Positions 44,381 through 52,468 of a DNA stretch of 64,000 nt are shown here, piece after piece (positions within the stretch are counted from its first letter, which is position 1; the number at the start of each line of letters is the position of its first letter). The DNA is from Candidatus Krumholzibacteriia bacterium (lineage in GTDB: Bacteria > Krumholzibacteriota > Krumholzibacteriia > Krumholzibacteriales > Krumholzibacteriaceae). The stretch is from the NCBI GenBank assembly GCA_023131975.1, contig JAGLYV010000029.1, positions 1 through 64,000 of the forward strand. The letters run 5' to 3'. The notes beneath the pieces were generated by a model. The model was not told where the DNA came from. It made no database searches and saw only the letters and a list, made by a program, of their open reading frames with translations. The position numbers and the translations under genes were made by a program.

Positions 44381-44569
44381 ATGGACAGGGAAAAACTGAC
44401 AGAATTGATTCGGGAAAATGCTCTGGAGAGAGACGGAAAAAAAGTGATGCCGTGCCCGAAGGCGTTTATGTTGTCCAGAGAATACGGGGTGTCTCTGAAA
44501 CAGATCGGTGAATGCTGCAATGAGGCCGATATAAGGATATCGAACTGCCAGCTTGGGTGTTTTAAGTAA
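44381..44569 (+). CDS. Small conserved Cys-rich protein of the Mo/W cluster
   Basis: 62 residues: an N-terminal charged helix (MDREKLTELIRENALERDGKK), then MPCPKAFMLSREYGVSLKQIGECCNEADIRISNCQLGCFK. Five Cys (one in MPCPKAF, two adjacent in GECCNE, two in NCQLGCF) could bind a metal or Fe-S cluster. I recall similar short proteins near molybdenum genes of anaerobes, but no function. The stop TAA overlaps the ATG of the MoeA fusion, so they are translationally coupled. It lies 28 nt after the ModE-like gene. Confidence 0.75.
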   Translation: MDREKLTELIRENALERDGKKVMPCPKAFMLSREYGVSLKQIGECCNEADIRISNCQLGCFK

Positions 44570-46185
44570 TGAAGACGATTGTGATCGCCGGCGCGCATTC
44601 GAACGTAGGCAAGACGGGGCTGGCCGGTCGGATATGTTCGATCGTGAAGGGCGCCGTTCATATAAAGATCGGACATGGCCCTGTAAAGAAGGATATGGAC
44701 AATATCTTTTTTCCCCAGGGTACGCCATTTCGAGAGATACTGGAGAGATACGATGACGCGCCGTTTCTTGTGATAGAAAGTGGAGCGATCACCGCGGAGT
44801 TCGAACCGGACTGCCTTATCTATCTTCCCGGTGGTGAACCGAAGCCGGGCGCGGATGAGATCAGAAAGGTCGCTGATCTTGTCCGGGGCGAGTCGGCCGG
44901 ATCGGGCAGGTTCGCTGTCCTGGCTGGAAGGCTGGGCCTGTCGCTGGATACTATCGGCCGGATCGCGGATGCCGCGGAAGTTCAGACAGAGGTGGATAAA
45001 ACTGTGAAAGAGATGATTACGTTCGATGAAGCGTTTGCGGCAGTCATGACTTCGGCATCACCGCTCGGAAGCGAGGAGGTATCCCTCGATGATGCTGCCG
45101 GCAGGGTTCTTTTTGAAGATATTCTCTCCGATATGGATATGCCGCCCTTCGACAAGTCGGCGATGGACGGGTACGCCTGCAGGAAGATCGATCTTGCTGC
45201 CCCGATGAAGATCGTCGCCACGCTTCCCGCAGGAGAACTCCCAACGGTTGAGATCGATTCTGGCGAATGTGTGAAAATAATGACAGGGGCCGCCGTTCCG
45301 GCAGGAGCGGATGTGGTAGTGAAGGTGGAGGACACGGAAGAGTCCGGCGGGATGATGACGGTCACAGGAAAAAGCAACGCGATAAACATATGTTACAGGG
45401 CAGAAGATGTCTCGGCCGGGGATACGGTCCTTCGCTCCGGCAGCTTGATCGGGCCGGTGGAGATAGCGGTGCTGGCCGCCGTCGGCCGAACGACCATAAA
45501 GGTCTTCAGAAAACCAAGGATCGGGATCATCGCTACCGGCAGCGAGCTGGTGGAGCCCGGAGAAAAGCCGTCGGGAGCACAGATCAGAAACAGCAACAGC
45601 TATCAGCTTGTTGCGCAGGCAACCCTCGCCGGGTTTGATGCCGCATATATGGGAATCGCGGGAGATTCTCCGGAAGAGATTGCCACAGCTCTTGATGGAG
45701 CCGCGGCTTCATCTGACATCGTGATCCTGTCTGGAGGCGTCTCCATGGGAGACTATGATTACGTTCCCGGAGTGATAGAGAAGAACGGTTTCGATATCCT
45801 TTTTCGCAAGGTCGCCATAAAGCCCGGCAAGCCCACTGTCTTTGCCAGGGGAAAGGATAAGTTTATTTTCGGCCTGCCCGGCAACCCCGTGTCGACCTTC
45901 GTACTCTTCGAGATACTTGTGAGACCGTTCGCGTCGCTGTTGATGGGGATGGATTATGATCCCGTAAAGGCGATGGTCAGGCTGTCTGTTCCGGTCACAA
46001 GGAAAAAGGCCGTGAGGAAATCTTATATCCCAGTTGTTCTGGATGGCACCGGGACTGCCGGTCCGGTCGAGTATCATGGTTCCGCGCATATCCACGCCTA
46101 CGCGGGCGCCGACGGTATCATCTCGATGGAGCCGGGAGTGAGCCGTCTGGAAAAGGGCGAAGAAGTGGATGTGATCCTGCTATGA
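44569..46185 (+). CDS. moeA: MobB-like P-loop domain fused to molybdopterin molybdotransferase MoeA
   Basis: 538 residues. Residues 1-145 form a small P-loop domain (IAGAHSNVGKTGLAGRI, VIESGAITAEF) resembling MobB-type GTPases. Residues about 148-538 are MoeA: MITFDEAFAAVMTSASPLGSEEVSLDDAAGRVL, DMPPFDKSAMDGYA, KIMTGAAVPAGADVVV, IIATGSELVEPGEKPSGAQIRNSNSY, DIVILSGGVSMGDYDYVP, KPGKPTVFARG, FGLPGNPVSTFVLFEI. MoeA inserts molybdate or tungstate into adenylated molybdopterin. The fusion suggests that the P-loop part assists metal or cofactor delivery. Coupled at both ends by 1- and 4-nt overlaps. Confidence 0.93.
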   Translation: MKTIVIAGAHSNVGKTGLAGRICSIVKGAVHIKIGHGPVKKDMDNIFFPQGTPFREILERYDDAPFLVIESGAITAEFEPDCLIYLPGGEPKPGADEIRKVADLVRGESAGSGRFAVLAGRLGLSLDTIGRIADAAEVQTEVDKTVKEMITFDEAFAAVMTSASPLGSEEVSLDDAAGRVLFEDILSDMDMPPFDKSAMDGYACRKIDLAAPMKIVATLPAGELPTVEIDSGECVKIMTGAAVPAGADVVVKVEDTEESGGMMTVTGKSNAINICYRAEDVSAGDTVLRSGSLIGPVEIAVLAAVGRTTIKVFRKPRIGIIATGSELVEPGEKPSGAQIRNSNSYQLVAQATLAGFDAAYMGIAGDSPEEIATALDGAAASSDIVILSGGVSMGDYDYVPGVIEKNGFDILFRKVAIKPGKPTVFARGKDKFIFGLPGNPVSTFVLFEILVRPFASLLMGMDYDPVKAMVRLSVPVTRKKAVRKSYIPVVLDGTGTAGPVEYHGSAHIHAYAGADGIISMEPGVSRLEKGEEVDVILL

Positions 46186-46994
46186 CGATCGATGGACATG
46201 GAAGAAATATCGATTACCTGAGGATATCGGTGACGGACAGGTGCAACTACCGTTGTGTCTACTGCATGCCCGAAGAGGGGGTAAGGTTGAAGGGACACGA
46301 TGAGATCCTCACTTTCGAGGAGATCGTCAGGATAGCGGGTGCTGCCGGAGAACTCGGTTTCAGAAAGCTCAGGCTCACCGGTGGCGAACCGCTTGTAAGA
46401 AAAAATATAGAACGGCTCGTGGGGATGATCAGCAACACCGGGTACTATGACGATATTTCGATGACGACCAACGGCACGATGCTCAGCCCTGTCCTCGCCC
46501 TGACTCTCAGAGACGTGGGACTCAGCAGGGTCAATATTTCTCTCGATACCCTCGATTCCGGGCGGTTTGCGGAGATTACGAGGGGCGGCGACATCGATGA
46601 TGTATTTGCCGGAATCGAAGCGGCGAAGAGGGCCAGGTTCGATCCCGTGAAGATAAATATGATCATATTCGATACGACTACGATGGAGGAAGTCGAATCG
46701 ATGAGGGCCTTCTGCGGGGAGCACGATCTCCTGCTTCAGACGATAAAGCATTTTTCCCTGTACAGGATGGTCGACAGCGGGCAGGTCCATTCGTTCGACA
46801 GGCCGATGCCCTGCAGCAGGTGCGACAGGCTCAGGTTGACGGCCGATGGTTATTTCAAGCCCTGTCTGTTTTCGGATCACGAGATCAAGGTAGACATGGA
46901 CGATATAAAGGGATCGATACTGAAGTCCGTCAGGGAGAAACCTCTTGAGGGGAGCTCCTGCTGCAACAGGTCGATGTATCAGATCGGAGGGTGA
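46182..46994 (+). CDS. moaA: GTP 3',8-cyclase MoaA (short form)
   Basis: 270 residues, against about 330 usually. The radical-SAM site is CNYRCVYCMP, with LRIS before it supplying the conserved Arg; RLTGGEPLVRKN and NISLDTLDSGRF follow. The C-terminal cluster set is CSRCDRLRLTADGYFKPC, keeping both Arg that contact GTP, and the chain ends in MYQIGG as is typical. The missing residues come from the region between the barrel and the second cluster (after LLLQTIKHFSLYRM). It makes the first intermediate of pterin cofactor synthesis. The start overlaps the moeA stop. Confidence 0.9.
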   Translation: MTIDGHGRNIDYLRISVTDRCNYRCVYCMPEEGVRLKGHDEILTFEEIVRIAGAAGELGFRKLRLTGGEPLVRKNIERLVGMISNTGYYDDISMTTNGTMLSPVLALTLRDVGLSRVNISLDTLDSGRFAEITRGGDIDDVFAGIEAAKRARFDPVKINMIIFDTTTMEEVESMRAFCGEHDLLLQTIKHFSLYRMVDSGQVHSFDRPMPCSRCDRLRLTADGYFKPCLFSDHEIKVDMDDIKGSILKSVREKPLEGSSCCNRSMYQIGG

Positions 46995-47036
46995 TCCACG
47001 CGGGGGACCCTGGTAAAACGTTGACTGGAGGACAGC

Positions 47037-47489
47037 ATGAAGAAATTTTCGCATATTGGTCAGACCGGAGAAGTGAAGATGGTAGATATCTCCGGCAAGG
47101 AGATCGAGAAACGTACGGCGGTCGCCGCCGGAGCCATCCTGATGTCGAAAGAGACTGTCGCCATGATAGGTGAGGGCCTGCTGAAGAAGGGCGACCCGCT
47201 GGCGACCGCGAGGATAGCGGGGATAATGGCTGCGAAGAAGACATCCGACCTGATCCCTCTCTGTCATCCGCTTCCGATAGCAAAAGTCGGAATCGATTTC
47301 AATGTGGGTGTGGACAGGATCGATATCGAGGCGACGGTAGTGACGACGGCGAGGACAGGTATCGAGATGGAAGCGCTTACAGCGGTCGCGGTCGCGGGAC
47401 TTGCCATATATGATATGTGCAAGGCTGTGGACAAGTCCATGACGGTCTGCGAGATCAGGCTTGTAAGCAAAAAGAAGGAAAAGAAGTGA
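47037..47489 (+). CDS. moaC: Cyclic pyranopterin monophosphate synthase MoaC
   Basis: 150 residues. Family motifs: FSHIGQTGEVKMVDISGKEIEKRTAVAAGAI, AARIAGIMAAKKTSDLIPLCHPLP-like text, EMEALTAVAVAGLAIYDMCKAVDKSM. MoaC converts the MoaA product to cyclic pyranopterin monophosphate in the cytoplasm as a hexamer. GGAGGACAGC lies before the ATG. It overlaps the MOSC gene by 4 nt. Confidence 0.96.
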   Translation: MKKFSHIGQTGEVKMVDISGKEIEKRTAVAAGAILMSKETVAMIGEGLLKKGDPLATARIAGIMAAKKTSDLIPLCHPLPIAKVGIDFNVGVDRIDIEATVVTTARTGIEMEALTAVAVAGLAIYDMCKAVDKSMTVCEIRLVSKKKEKK

Positions 47490-47926
47490 AAAAGAGATTC
47501 AGGGTATTGTCGGTGAATATTTCCGCCGAAAAGGGCACGGTGAAAAAACCGGCCGAAGAGGTGAAGGTCATCGCCGGTCAGGGGATGGAGGATGACGCTC
47601 ACGCGGGGGACTGGCACAGGCAGGTCTCCCTTCTCGCCATAGAGGACATCGATACGATGCGGGCGAAGTTACCGGAGATCTCTCCCGGGGATTTTGCGGA
47701 AAACATCACCACCGAGGGAGTCGAGCTCCCCACACTTCCGATAGGCACGGTCCTTTCGATAGGAGATGTGAAACTCGAAGTGACGCAGATCGGAAAGGAC
47801 TGCCACGCGGGTTGTGAGATACTGGCAAAGACCGGCGAATGTGTCATGCCGAAGAGAGGCATCTTTGCCAGAGTGCTTGAAGGCGGGGTGATCTCAAGTG
47901 AAAGTGTTGGTTCTTACGATATCTGA
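47486..47926 (+). CDS. MOSC-domain protein
   Basis: 146 residues from a GTG that overlaps the moaC stop, with AAGGAAAAGAA upstream. MOSC features: VIAGQGMEDDAHAGDWHRQVSLLA near the start, DFAENITTEGVEL, LPIGTVLSIGDVKLEVTQIGKDCHAGCEI with the conserved Cys, and a final RGIFARVLEGG. The stand-alone MOSC between moaC and mogA is a known arrangement in anaerobic bacteria. It is thought to handle sulfur or the pterin cofactor; the reaction is not established. It overlaps mogA by 29 nt. Confidence 0.92.
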   Translation: MKKRFRVLSVNISAEKGTVKKPAEEVKVIAGQGMEDDAHAGDWHRQVSLLAIEDIDTMRAKLPEISPGDFAENITTEGVELPTLPIGTVLSIGDVKLEVTQIGKDCHAGCEILAKTGECVMPKRGIFARVLEGGVISSESVGSYDI

Positions 47927-48365
47927 CAGGGCGCACAGGGGAGAGTACGAGGACCTCTCGGGGCCGGCCGTAGAAAAGATCCTTCTGGAGGGTATGGAAG
48001 ATACCATTGTGGAGAGAGCGATCGTTTCAGATGACGAGCCTGATATCGAAAATGTTCTCAGGGCTTCGGGGACCTTCGACATCATACTCACCACCGGTGG
48101 GACCGGTCTTGGGCCCCGCGACGTCACCCCGGAAGCGACCCAGCGAGCCTGCGACAGGATCATTCCCGGGATAGGAGAATATCTGCGCGGCGAATCTCTC
48201 CGTGAGACGAAGTCGGCTGTCGTGTCGAGGGGGACAGCCGGGATGATAGGAAAAACGATAGTAGTAAACATGCCCGGTTCTGTAAAAGGTGCTTCGTTCT
48301 GTGCCGGGCTTCTTGTGGACATTCTTCCCCATGCCCTGGCTATGGCCAGGGGAGAGGGGCATTGA
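47898..48365 (+). CDS. mogA: Molybdopterin adenylyltransferase MogA/MoaB
   Basis: 155 residues from a GTG. Signature text: VLTISDRAHRGEYEDLSGPAVEKIL, DIILTTGGTGLGPRDVTPEATQ, GMIGKTIVVNMPGSVKGA. It adenylates molybdopterin so that MoeA can insert the metal. It is needed for both molybdenum and tungsten forms of the cofactor. The gene begins inside the MOSC gene in another frame and ends 21 nt before a NifX-like gene. Confidence 0.94.
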   Translation: MKVLVLTISDRAHRGEYEDLSGPAVEKILLEGMEDTIVERAIVSDDEPDIENVLRASGTFDIILTTGGTGLGPRDVTPEATQRACDRIIPGIGEYLRGESLRETKSAVVSRGTAGMIGKTIVVNMPGSVKGASFCAGLLVDILPHALAMARGEGH

Positions 48366-48386
48366 AACAGTGAAAAGGAGATAAAG

Positions 48387-48791
48387 ATGGAAAAGATCAG
48401 ACTGTGTATAGGTTCGAACGACGGGGTCACAGTCGCAGGCACGCACATGGGCGACACGGAGTTTTTTCACATCTACGACATCTTCGAGGATTCCAAAAGT
48501 GAGTTCATCGAAAAAAGGGCCAACTCGACCATAGGAATGGACCACGCCGCGCCTGACAAGATAAAAGCAGTTCTGAAGATAGTCCACGACGCAGAGGTGC
48601 TTGTGGCGAAAAAGAACAGCCCCAATTTTGTCAAGATAGCTGGCAAGACAAGTTATCAGCCAATAGTCGTCAGTGCCGGGGCCATGCCGGAAGTCCTGGA
48701 GATCATTCATGGATCTTTCGATCTGATCGGCGGCCTTGTCGCCAGAAGAAAAAATGGAGAGATCTTCGGGGATATCCCTGAACTGGGGTAG
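48387..48791 (+). CDS. NifX-family cofactor-binding protein in the Mo/W operon
   Basis: 134 residues: MEKIRLCIGSNDGVTVAGTHMGDTEFFHIYDIFED, ANSTIGMDHAAPDKIKAVLKIVHDAEVLVAKKNSPNFVKIAGKTSYQPIVV. The overall NifX/NifB-C fold is recognisable, including the early strand, the helix after HAAPDKI and the late FVKIAGKTSYQPIVV strand. Membership of a Mo/W uptake and cofactor operon suggests that it binds a molybdenum- or tungsten-containing precursor, consistent with known NifX-type binding of FeMo-cofactor precursors. AAGGAG lies before the ATG. Confidence 0.8.
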   Translation: MEKIRLCIGSNDGVTVAGTHMGDTEFFHIYDIFEDSKSEFIEKRANSTIGMDHAAPDKIKAVLKIVHDAEVLVAKKNSPNFVKIAGKTSYQPIVVSAGAMPEVLEIIHGSFDLIGGLVARRKNGEIFGDIPELG

Positions 48792-48799
48792 AGGTGCCT

Positions 48800-49597
48800 A
48801 TGGATACCACTGGCGACCGAAACGCGTATGATAGTCATGAACCGGCCAGGTATCGTGCCAGTTTCCGCTTCTACGCGGAACTGAACGATTTTCTTCCCGT
48901 TCAGCGACGGCAACGGCCCTTCGATTATTCTTTTGGTGGCAGGCCGGGGATCAAGGATGCCATAGAAGCCATCGGAGTGCCGCATCCCGAGGTAGATCTG
49001 ATAATCGTAAACGGTGTGTCGGTCGATTTCAGTTACAGGCTTTCTGAGGGTGACACAGTCTCGGTATATCCTGTGTTCGAGGCTCTCGATATTACTCCGA
49101 TTGTCAGACTCAGGCCGACGCCCTTGCGGGAGACACGTTTCATACTCGACGTCCATCTTGGAAAACTCGTCCGCAGGCTCAGGCTTCTGGGGTTCGATTG
49201 CGCGTACGACCGTCAGGCGGACGACCGGGAGATAATCACCCGCTCGATCTCCGAATACCGCATAATCCTGACCAGAGATGTTGCTCTGCTGAAGTCCGGG
49301 GATGTGACGCACGGATACTGGGTCAGGGCGACCGACCCCCGTGTCCAGGTGCGGGAAGTCGTCGATCGTCTCGATCTTCACCGGCAGGTCCGCCCCTTTA
49401 CGCGCTGTACAGTCTGTAACGGGTTTGTCGTACCTGCCGACAGGGAAGAAGCGATGAGCGAAGCTCCCGAAAAAGTCAGAACTTGGTGCGAAGAATATTT
49501 CAGGTGCAGTGGATGCGGAAAGCTCTACTGGAAGGGAACACACTTCGACAGTCTCGAAAAGTTTGTCAGGGATGTCACGGAGTCAGATTGTTCCTGA
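48800..49597 (+). CDS. Ubiquitin-like (MoaD-type) N-domain fused to Mut7-C RNase domain
   Basis: About 265 residues. Residues 20-100 (ASFRFYAELNDFLPVQRRQRPFDYSF, LIIVNGVSVDFSYRLSEGDTVSVYPVFEAL) form a beta-grasp domain like MoaD but without a free Gly-Gly tail. Residues 108-260 are Mut7-C: RFILDVHLGKLVRRLRLLGFDCAYD, ILTRDVALLKSG (PIN-like acidic sites), and a zinc ribbon CTVC...CSGC. Mut7-C proteins with this N-domain are widespread but uncharacterised, and a PIN-type nuclease is the family prediction. AGAGG lies 6 nt before the ATG at 48800; a GTG at 48794 is also in frame. Confidence 0.88.
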   Translation: MDTTGDRNAYDSHEPARYRASFRFYAELNDFLPVQRRQRPFDYSFGGRPGIKDAIEAIGVPHPEVDLIIVNGVSVDFSYRLSEGDTVSVYPVFEALDITPIVRLRPTPLRETRFILDVHLGKLVRRLRLLGFDCAYDRQADDREIITRSISEYRIILTRDVALLKSGDVTHGYWVRATDPRVQVREVVDRLDLHRQVRPFTRCTVCNGFVVPADREEAMSEAPEKVRTWCEEYFRCSGCGKLYWKGTHFDSLEKFVRDVTESDCS

Positions 49598-49639
49598 TGG
49601 ATATGCTGGGCTGGATCGTTTTTGAACGGGCATCCTGGA

Positions 49640-50755
49640 TCAGGTGGTTGCCGCCAGCACAGCCTGCTCATAACCGGACTTCAATTCATCGAGAAGTTCC
49701 TTAACAGCCATGATCCTGTCGACTCTCCACGCGTTGGAGCCGGCGAACGTCACTCCGTCCTGCATGTGACCCTTCGCCGCGTCTGTAAGGGCCAGAGCTA
49801 TGCAGTAACGGGCATTTTTGATATCGCAGTTCCTGATGCACTGGTACATACAGGTGTACGGTTTTTTAATCCCATTAGCTACATCGGAGATATACTGGTT
49901 CAGGATCGCGCGGCCCGGCAGGCCGACGGGGCTGTCTATGATCCGCAGTTCTCCCTCTTTACAATCGACATAGGCCTGTTTGAAGTTGGGGTGGGCGTCG
50001 CATTCGTCGGTAGCGACGAACCTCGTACCCATCATCACTCCGGAGGCATTCATCGTTTCAAAGGCTTCGAAGATGTCCTCGCCCGTGTAGATTCCGCCAG
50101 CCGCGATCACCGGGATGTCCTTTCCGAATTTTTCACGGAAAGGGATCATTGCCTCGACCACAGCAGGGACGAGTTTCTGAATGGAAAAATCGGGATCATC
50201 GATGTCGGGTTTTTTGAACCCGATGTGACCCCCGGCCATAGGGCCTTCCACGACGACCGCGTCGGGGATACGTTTGAAGTTTTTCGCCCAGTAAGTAAAT
50301 ATCAGTTTCGCCGCGCGGGCCGATGAGATCTTGGGGACCATCTTGATCCTGAAGTTCTGGAATTCCTCGACGGAAACGTTACATGGCCTGGTCAGCGGCA
50401 GACCCGCGCTGAGAAACACGATATCGGCGCCGCTGTTTTCGGAGGTAAGGATCAATTCGCCGTAGTCGGAGAGGGCCAGCATGATATTGACGCCGACAAG
50501 GCCGCCTCCCGATATCTCCTTGGCTCTCTTGATCTCTTTTGCCAGTGCCCTGTTATTTGCTGCCGAGACATCCTCGATGAAGTTGGGTTCCAGCCTGCCG
50601 ATCCCGGCGGTGGCGATGGTGCCGATCCCGCCCTCTTTCGCAACGGCTCCGGCCAGCCCGGAGAGAGAAATGCCTACACCCATGCCACCCTGGACGACCG
50701 GGATCCTTGCGGTCAGGTCATCTATACGGAGTTCGGGCATATTTATTGTTGACAT
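49640..50755 (-). CDS. Nitronate monooxygenase / FabK-like flavoprotein
   Basis: 371 residues. An FMN-binding TIM barrel: RIPVVQGGMGVGISLSGLAGAVAKEGGIGTIA, VGVNIMLALSDY, ADIVFLSAGLPL, VVEGPMAGGHIGF (phosphate-binding and catalytic region), VIAAGGIYTGEDIFEAFETMNASGVMMGTRFVAT. Family members oxidise nitroalkanes or act as enoyl-ACP reductase II; the GGHIGF text and C-terminal Cys-rich YTCMYQCIRNCD fit the 2-nitropropane dioxygenase-like group. It is divergent from a TetR regulator, with a perfect operator between promoter and start, so it is probably induced by a small molecule sensed by that regulator. Confidence 0.88.
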   Translation of the reverse strand: MSTINMPELRIDDLTARIPVVQGGMGVGISLSGLAGAVAKEGGIGTIATAGIGRLEPNFIEDVSAANNRALAKEIKRAKEISGGGLVGVNIMLALSDYGELILTSENSGADIVFLSAGLPLTRPCNVSVEEFQNFRIKMVPKISSARAAKLIFTYWAKNFKRIPDAVVVEGPMAGGHIGFKKPDIDDPDFSIQKLVPAVVEAMIPFREKFGKDIPVIAAGGIYTGEDIFEAFETMNASGVMMGTRFVATDECDAHPNFKQAYVDCKEGELRIIDSPVGLPGRAILNQYISDVANGIKKPYTCMYQCIRNCDIKNARYCIALALTDAAKGHMQDGVTFAGSNAWRVDRIMAVKELLDELKSGYEQAVLAATT

Positions 50756-50773
50756 TCCTTTATCTCCAATCTT

Positions 50774-50792
50774 ATGTTAACAGCGTTAACAT
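50774..50792. promoter_or_regulatory. Perfect palindromic operator, probably for the adjacent TetR regulator
   Basis: ATGTTAAC-AGC-GTTAACAT is a perfect 8-3-8 inverted repeat, 19 nt upstream of the flavoprotein start and 81 nt before the tetR start. It lies just downstream of the flavoprotein -10 element, where a repressor would block transcription. Confidence 0.7.
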
Positions 50793-50795
50793 CAA

Positions 50796-50825
50796 AGTAT
50801 ATTACTGAAATTGACCAGTCAACAA
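50796..50825 (-). promoter_or_regulatory. Promoter candidate of the nitronate monooxygenase-like gene
   Basis: On the minus strand, TATACT (50801-50796) is preceded by TTGACT at 15 nt or TTGTTG at 18 nt. The palindromic operator begins 3 nt beyond the -10. Confidence 0.5.
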
Positions 50826-50872
50826 AATAAGTCAGGTTTTTAGGCAATAAGCCAGAGATTTGTTGTAAGACG

Positions 50873-51526
50873 ATGAAAAATAACAAAAAGAGCTATCATC
50901 ACGGAAATCTCAAGGCCGCACTAATCGAGGAAGCTACGCGGATCGTCATCGAAGAAGGCATAGATAGTGTGACCGTACGTGCTGTCAGCGAGAATGTCGG
51001 AGTATCGAGACCGGCCCTCTACAGGCATTTCAGGGGCAAGAATCACCTGCTCTGTATGGTGGCGGAAGATGGTTATAAAAGGTTGAATGAAGAACTTGCA
51101 CGGGCAATGGACAGGGAAGATGCAGACGCCCTCTCAAGATTCCAGGGAATAGCAGTCGCGTATGTCAGGTTCGCGGTGATGAACGCTCCCTTCTATAGAT
51201 TGATGTTCGGGAAGAGTGTGGTGACGCGGCATCCTACTGAAGAACTTCAGGATGCTGCCAGGGAGACTTTCAGGGTCGGGTTTTCCGTTGTCGAGGAATG
51301 CAGCAGGAAGGGTCTGATAGAGGGAGATCCCCATGATCTTATAAATGTCGCGTGGGCGATGGTCCACGGCCTGTCGGTACTGATGATAGACGGCCAGGTC
51401 GACAGGGGGAAGGGTATGCACACTCTTCTCGGTGAATCGGGAGTGGGGACCTCGTTCGACAGTGAGAAGATCATTGAATTTGCTGTCAATACCATGATAA
51501 CGGGGATGAAGGCGTCAGGCGAGTGA
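50873..51526 (+). CDS. TetR/AcrR-family transcriptional regulator
   Basis: 217 residues. The N-terminal helix-turn-helix reads YHHGNLKAALIEEATRIVIEEGIDSVTVRAVSENVGVSRPALYRHFRGKNHLL, a textbook TetR domain; YHHGNLK and the C-terminal PFYRLMFG...AWAMVHGLSVLMIDGQ pattern match the TetR_C_33 ligand-domain group. It likely represses the divergent flavoprotein gene through the 50774-50792 palindrome, and perhaps itself. The ligand is unknown. No clear Shine-Dalgarno is seen; GTAAGACG lies upstream. Confidence 0.93.
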   Translation: MKNNKKSYHHGNLKAALIEEATRIVIEEGIDSVTVRAVSENVGVSRPALYRHFRGKNHLLCMVAEDGYKRLNEELARAMDREDADALSRFQGIAVAYVRFAVMNAPFYRLMFGKSVVTRHPTEELQDAARETFRVGFSVVEECSRKGLIEGDPHDLINVAWAMVHGLSVLMIDGQVDRGKGMHTLLGESGVGTSFDSEKIIEFAVNTMITGMKASGE

Positions 51527-51703
51527 ATGAATTCTTTCTGGAACCATCCTTCCTCTGGTTCCTACAAGAGAAAGCAGCAGGGAGGGCACAGGTTTTTTAA
51601 TTGACCAGACATTCCCCTCCGAAAGATACTGCAGATGACAGTTCAATCCGCAGGAAAGTTCCCGTCCGACCGCCGGGGAGGACAACCGGAAAGAGGAGAG
51701 GGT

Positions 51704-52429
51704 ATGAAAAAAATCATTGGTCTGCTTCTGGTCCTGGCCATCTGGTCGTTGCCCGCTATGGCCGATTCATACATCAAGATGCAGGACCACACAGATGCGA
51801 GTTATGGCCATGGCAATCAGGTACCGGCTAGAGACTCGGAGAGCGAACTATGGATTGGAGATGGCAGGATCGCATTTGTCACAGAGACTCGTCGCTATAT
51901 TCTCGACGTGGAAAACGGCAAAGCATATATCATGGAAATGGCTGATACCGCATATGTCGAGACAGATCTGCCGTTGGACAACACGAAGATATTCCCGCCT
52001 GATTATGTTCAGCGTCTCGCGATGTTTCCGATAACAGGCGAACTGAAGCTACTTGACGGGAAGAAGGAGATCGCCGGGAAAAGCTGCCGAAGCCACATGA
52101 TCCATTTCTGGGTCGATTACATGAACGTGAAATATCACGAGACCGAACACACGGTCTGGGTCACCGACGATGTTCCTTTCGACAAGAAATATATCGACGT
52201 GTTTATCGAGACATTCCTCACCCTGCACAATTTCAAGCCTGAGCTTATCGCGCAGATCCTGGAAGCCGGAGGCTGGGAGATGCTTTCGGAAAGCGTCCGA
52301 TTCTCCGAAGGGCAGCAGATTCTGTCGAACAGCGGGGTCATAGAATTCGAGGAGAGGGAACCGGAGGCCGATACCTACACGATTCCCGATGGATACAGGA
52401 AAAAGGAATTTCTCAATCCCAGGGGATAA
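51704..52429 (+). CDS. Secreted periplasmic protein, DUF4412-like
   Basis: 241 residues. A cleavable signal (MKKIIGLLLVLAIWSLPAMA) is followed by DSYIKMQDHTDASYGHGNQVPARDSESELWIGDGRIAFVTETRRYILDVENGKAYIMEM, which looks like the half-barrel of LolA/DUF4412 proteins, where short strands report conductance of a membrane-associated fold; this assignment is tentative. GAGGAGAGGGT directly before the ATG fixes the start against an ATG 23 codons upstream. It precedes the Tat-exported oxidoreductase by 39 nt and may be its operon partner. Function unknown. Confidence 0.7.
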   Translation: MKKIIGLLLVLAIWSLPAMADSYIKMQDHTDASYGHGNQVPARDSESELWIGDGRIAFVTETRRYILDVENGKAYIMEMADTAYVETDLPLDNTKIFPPDYVQRLAMFPITGELKLLDGKKEIAGKSCRSHMIHFWVDYMNVKYHETEHTVWVTDDVPFDKKYIDVFIETFLTLHNFKPELIAQILEAGGWEMLSESVRFSEGQQILSNSGVIEFEEREPEADTYTIPDGYRKKEFLNPRG

Positions 52430-52468
52430 AAGAAACATATGGATAGCAGGATCCAACGGAGGTAAAGG

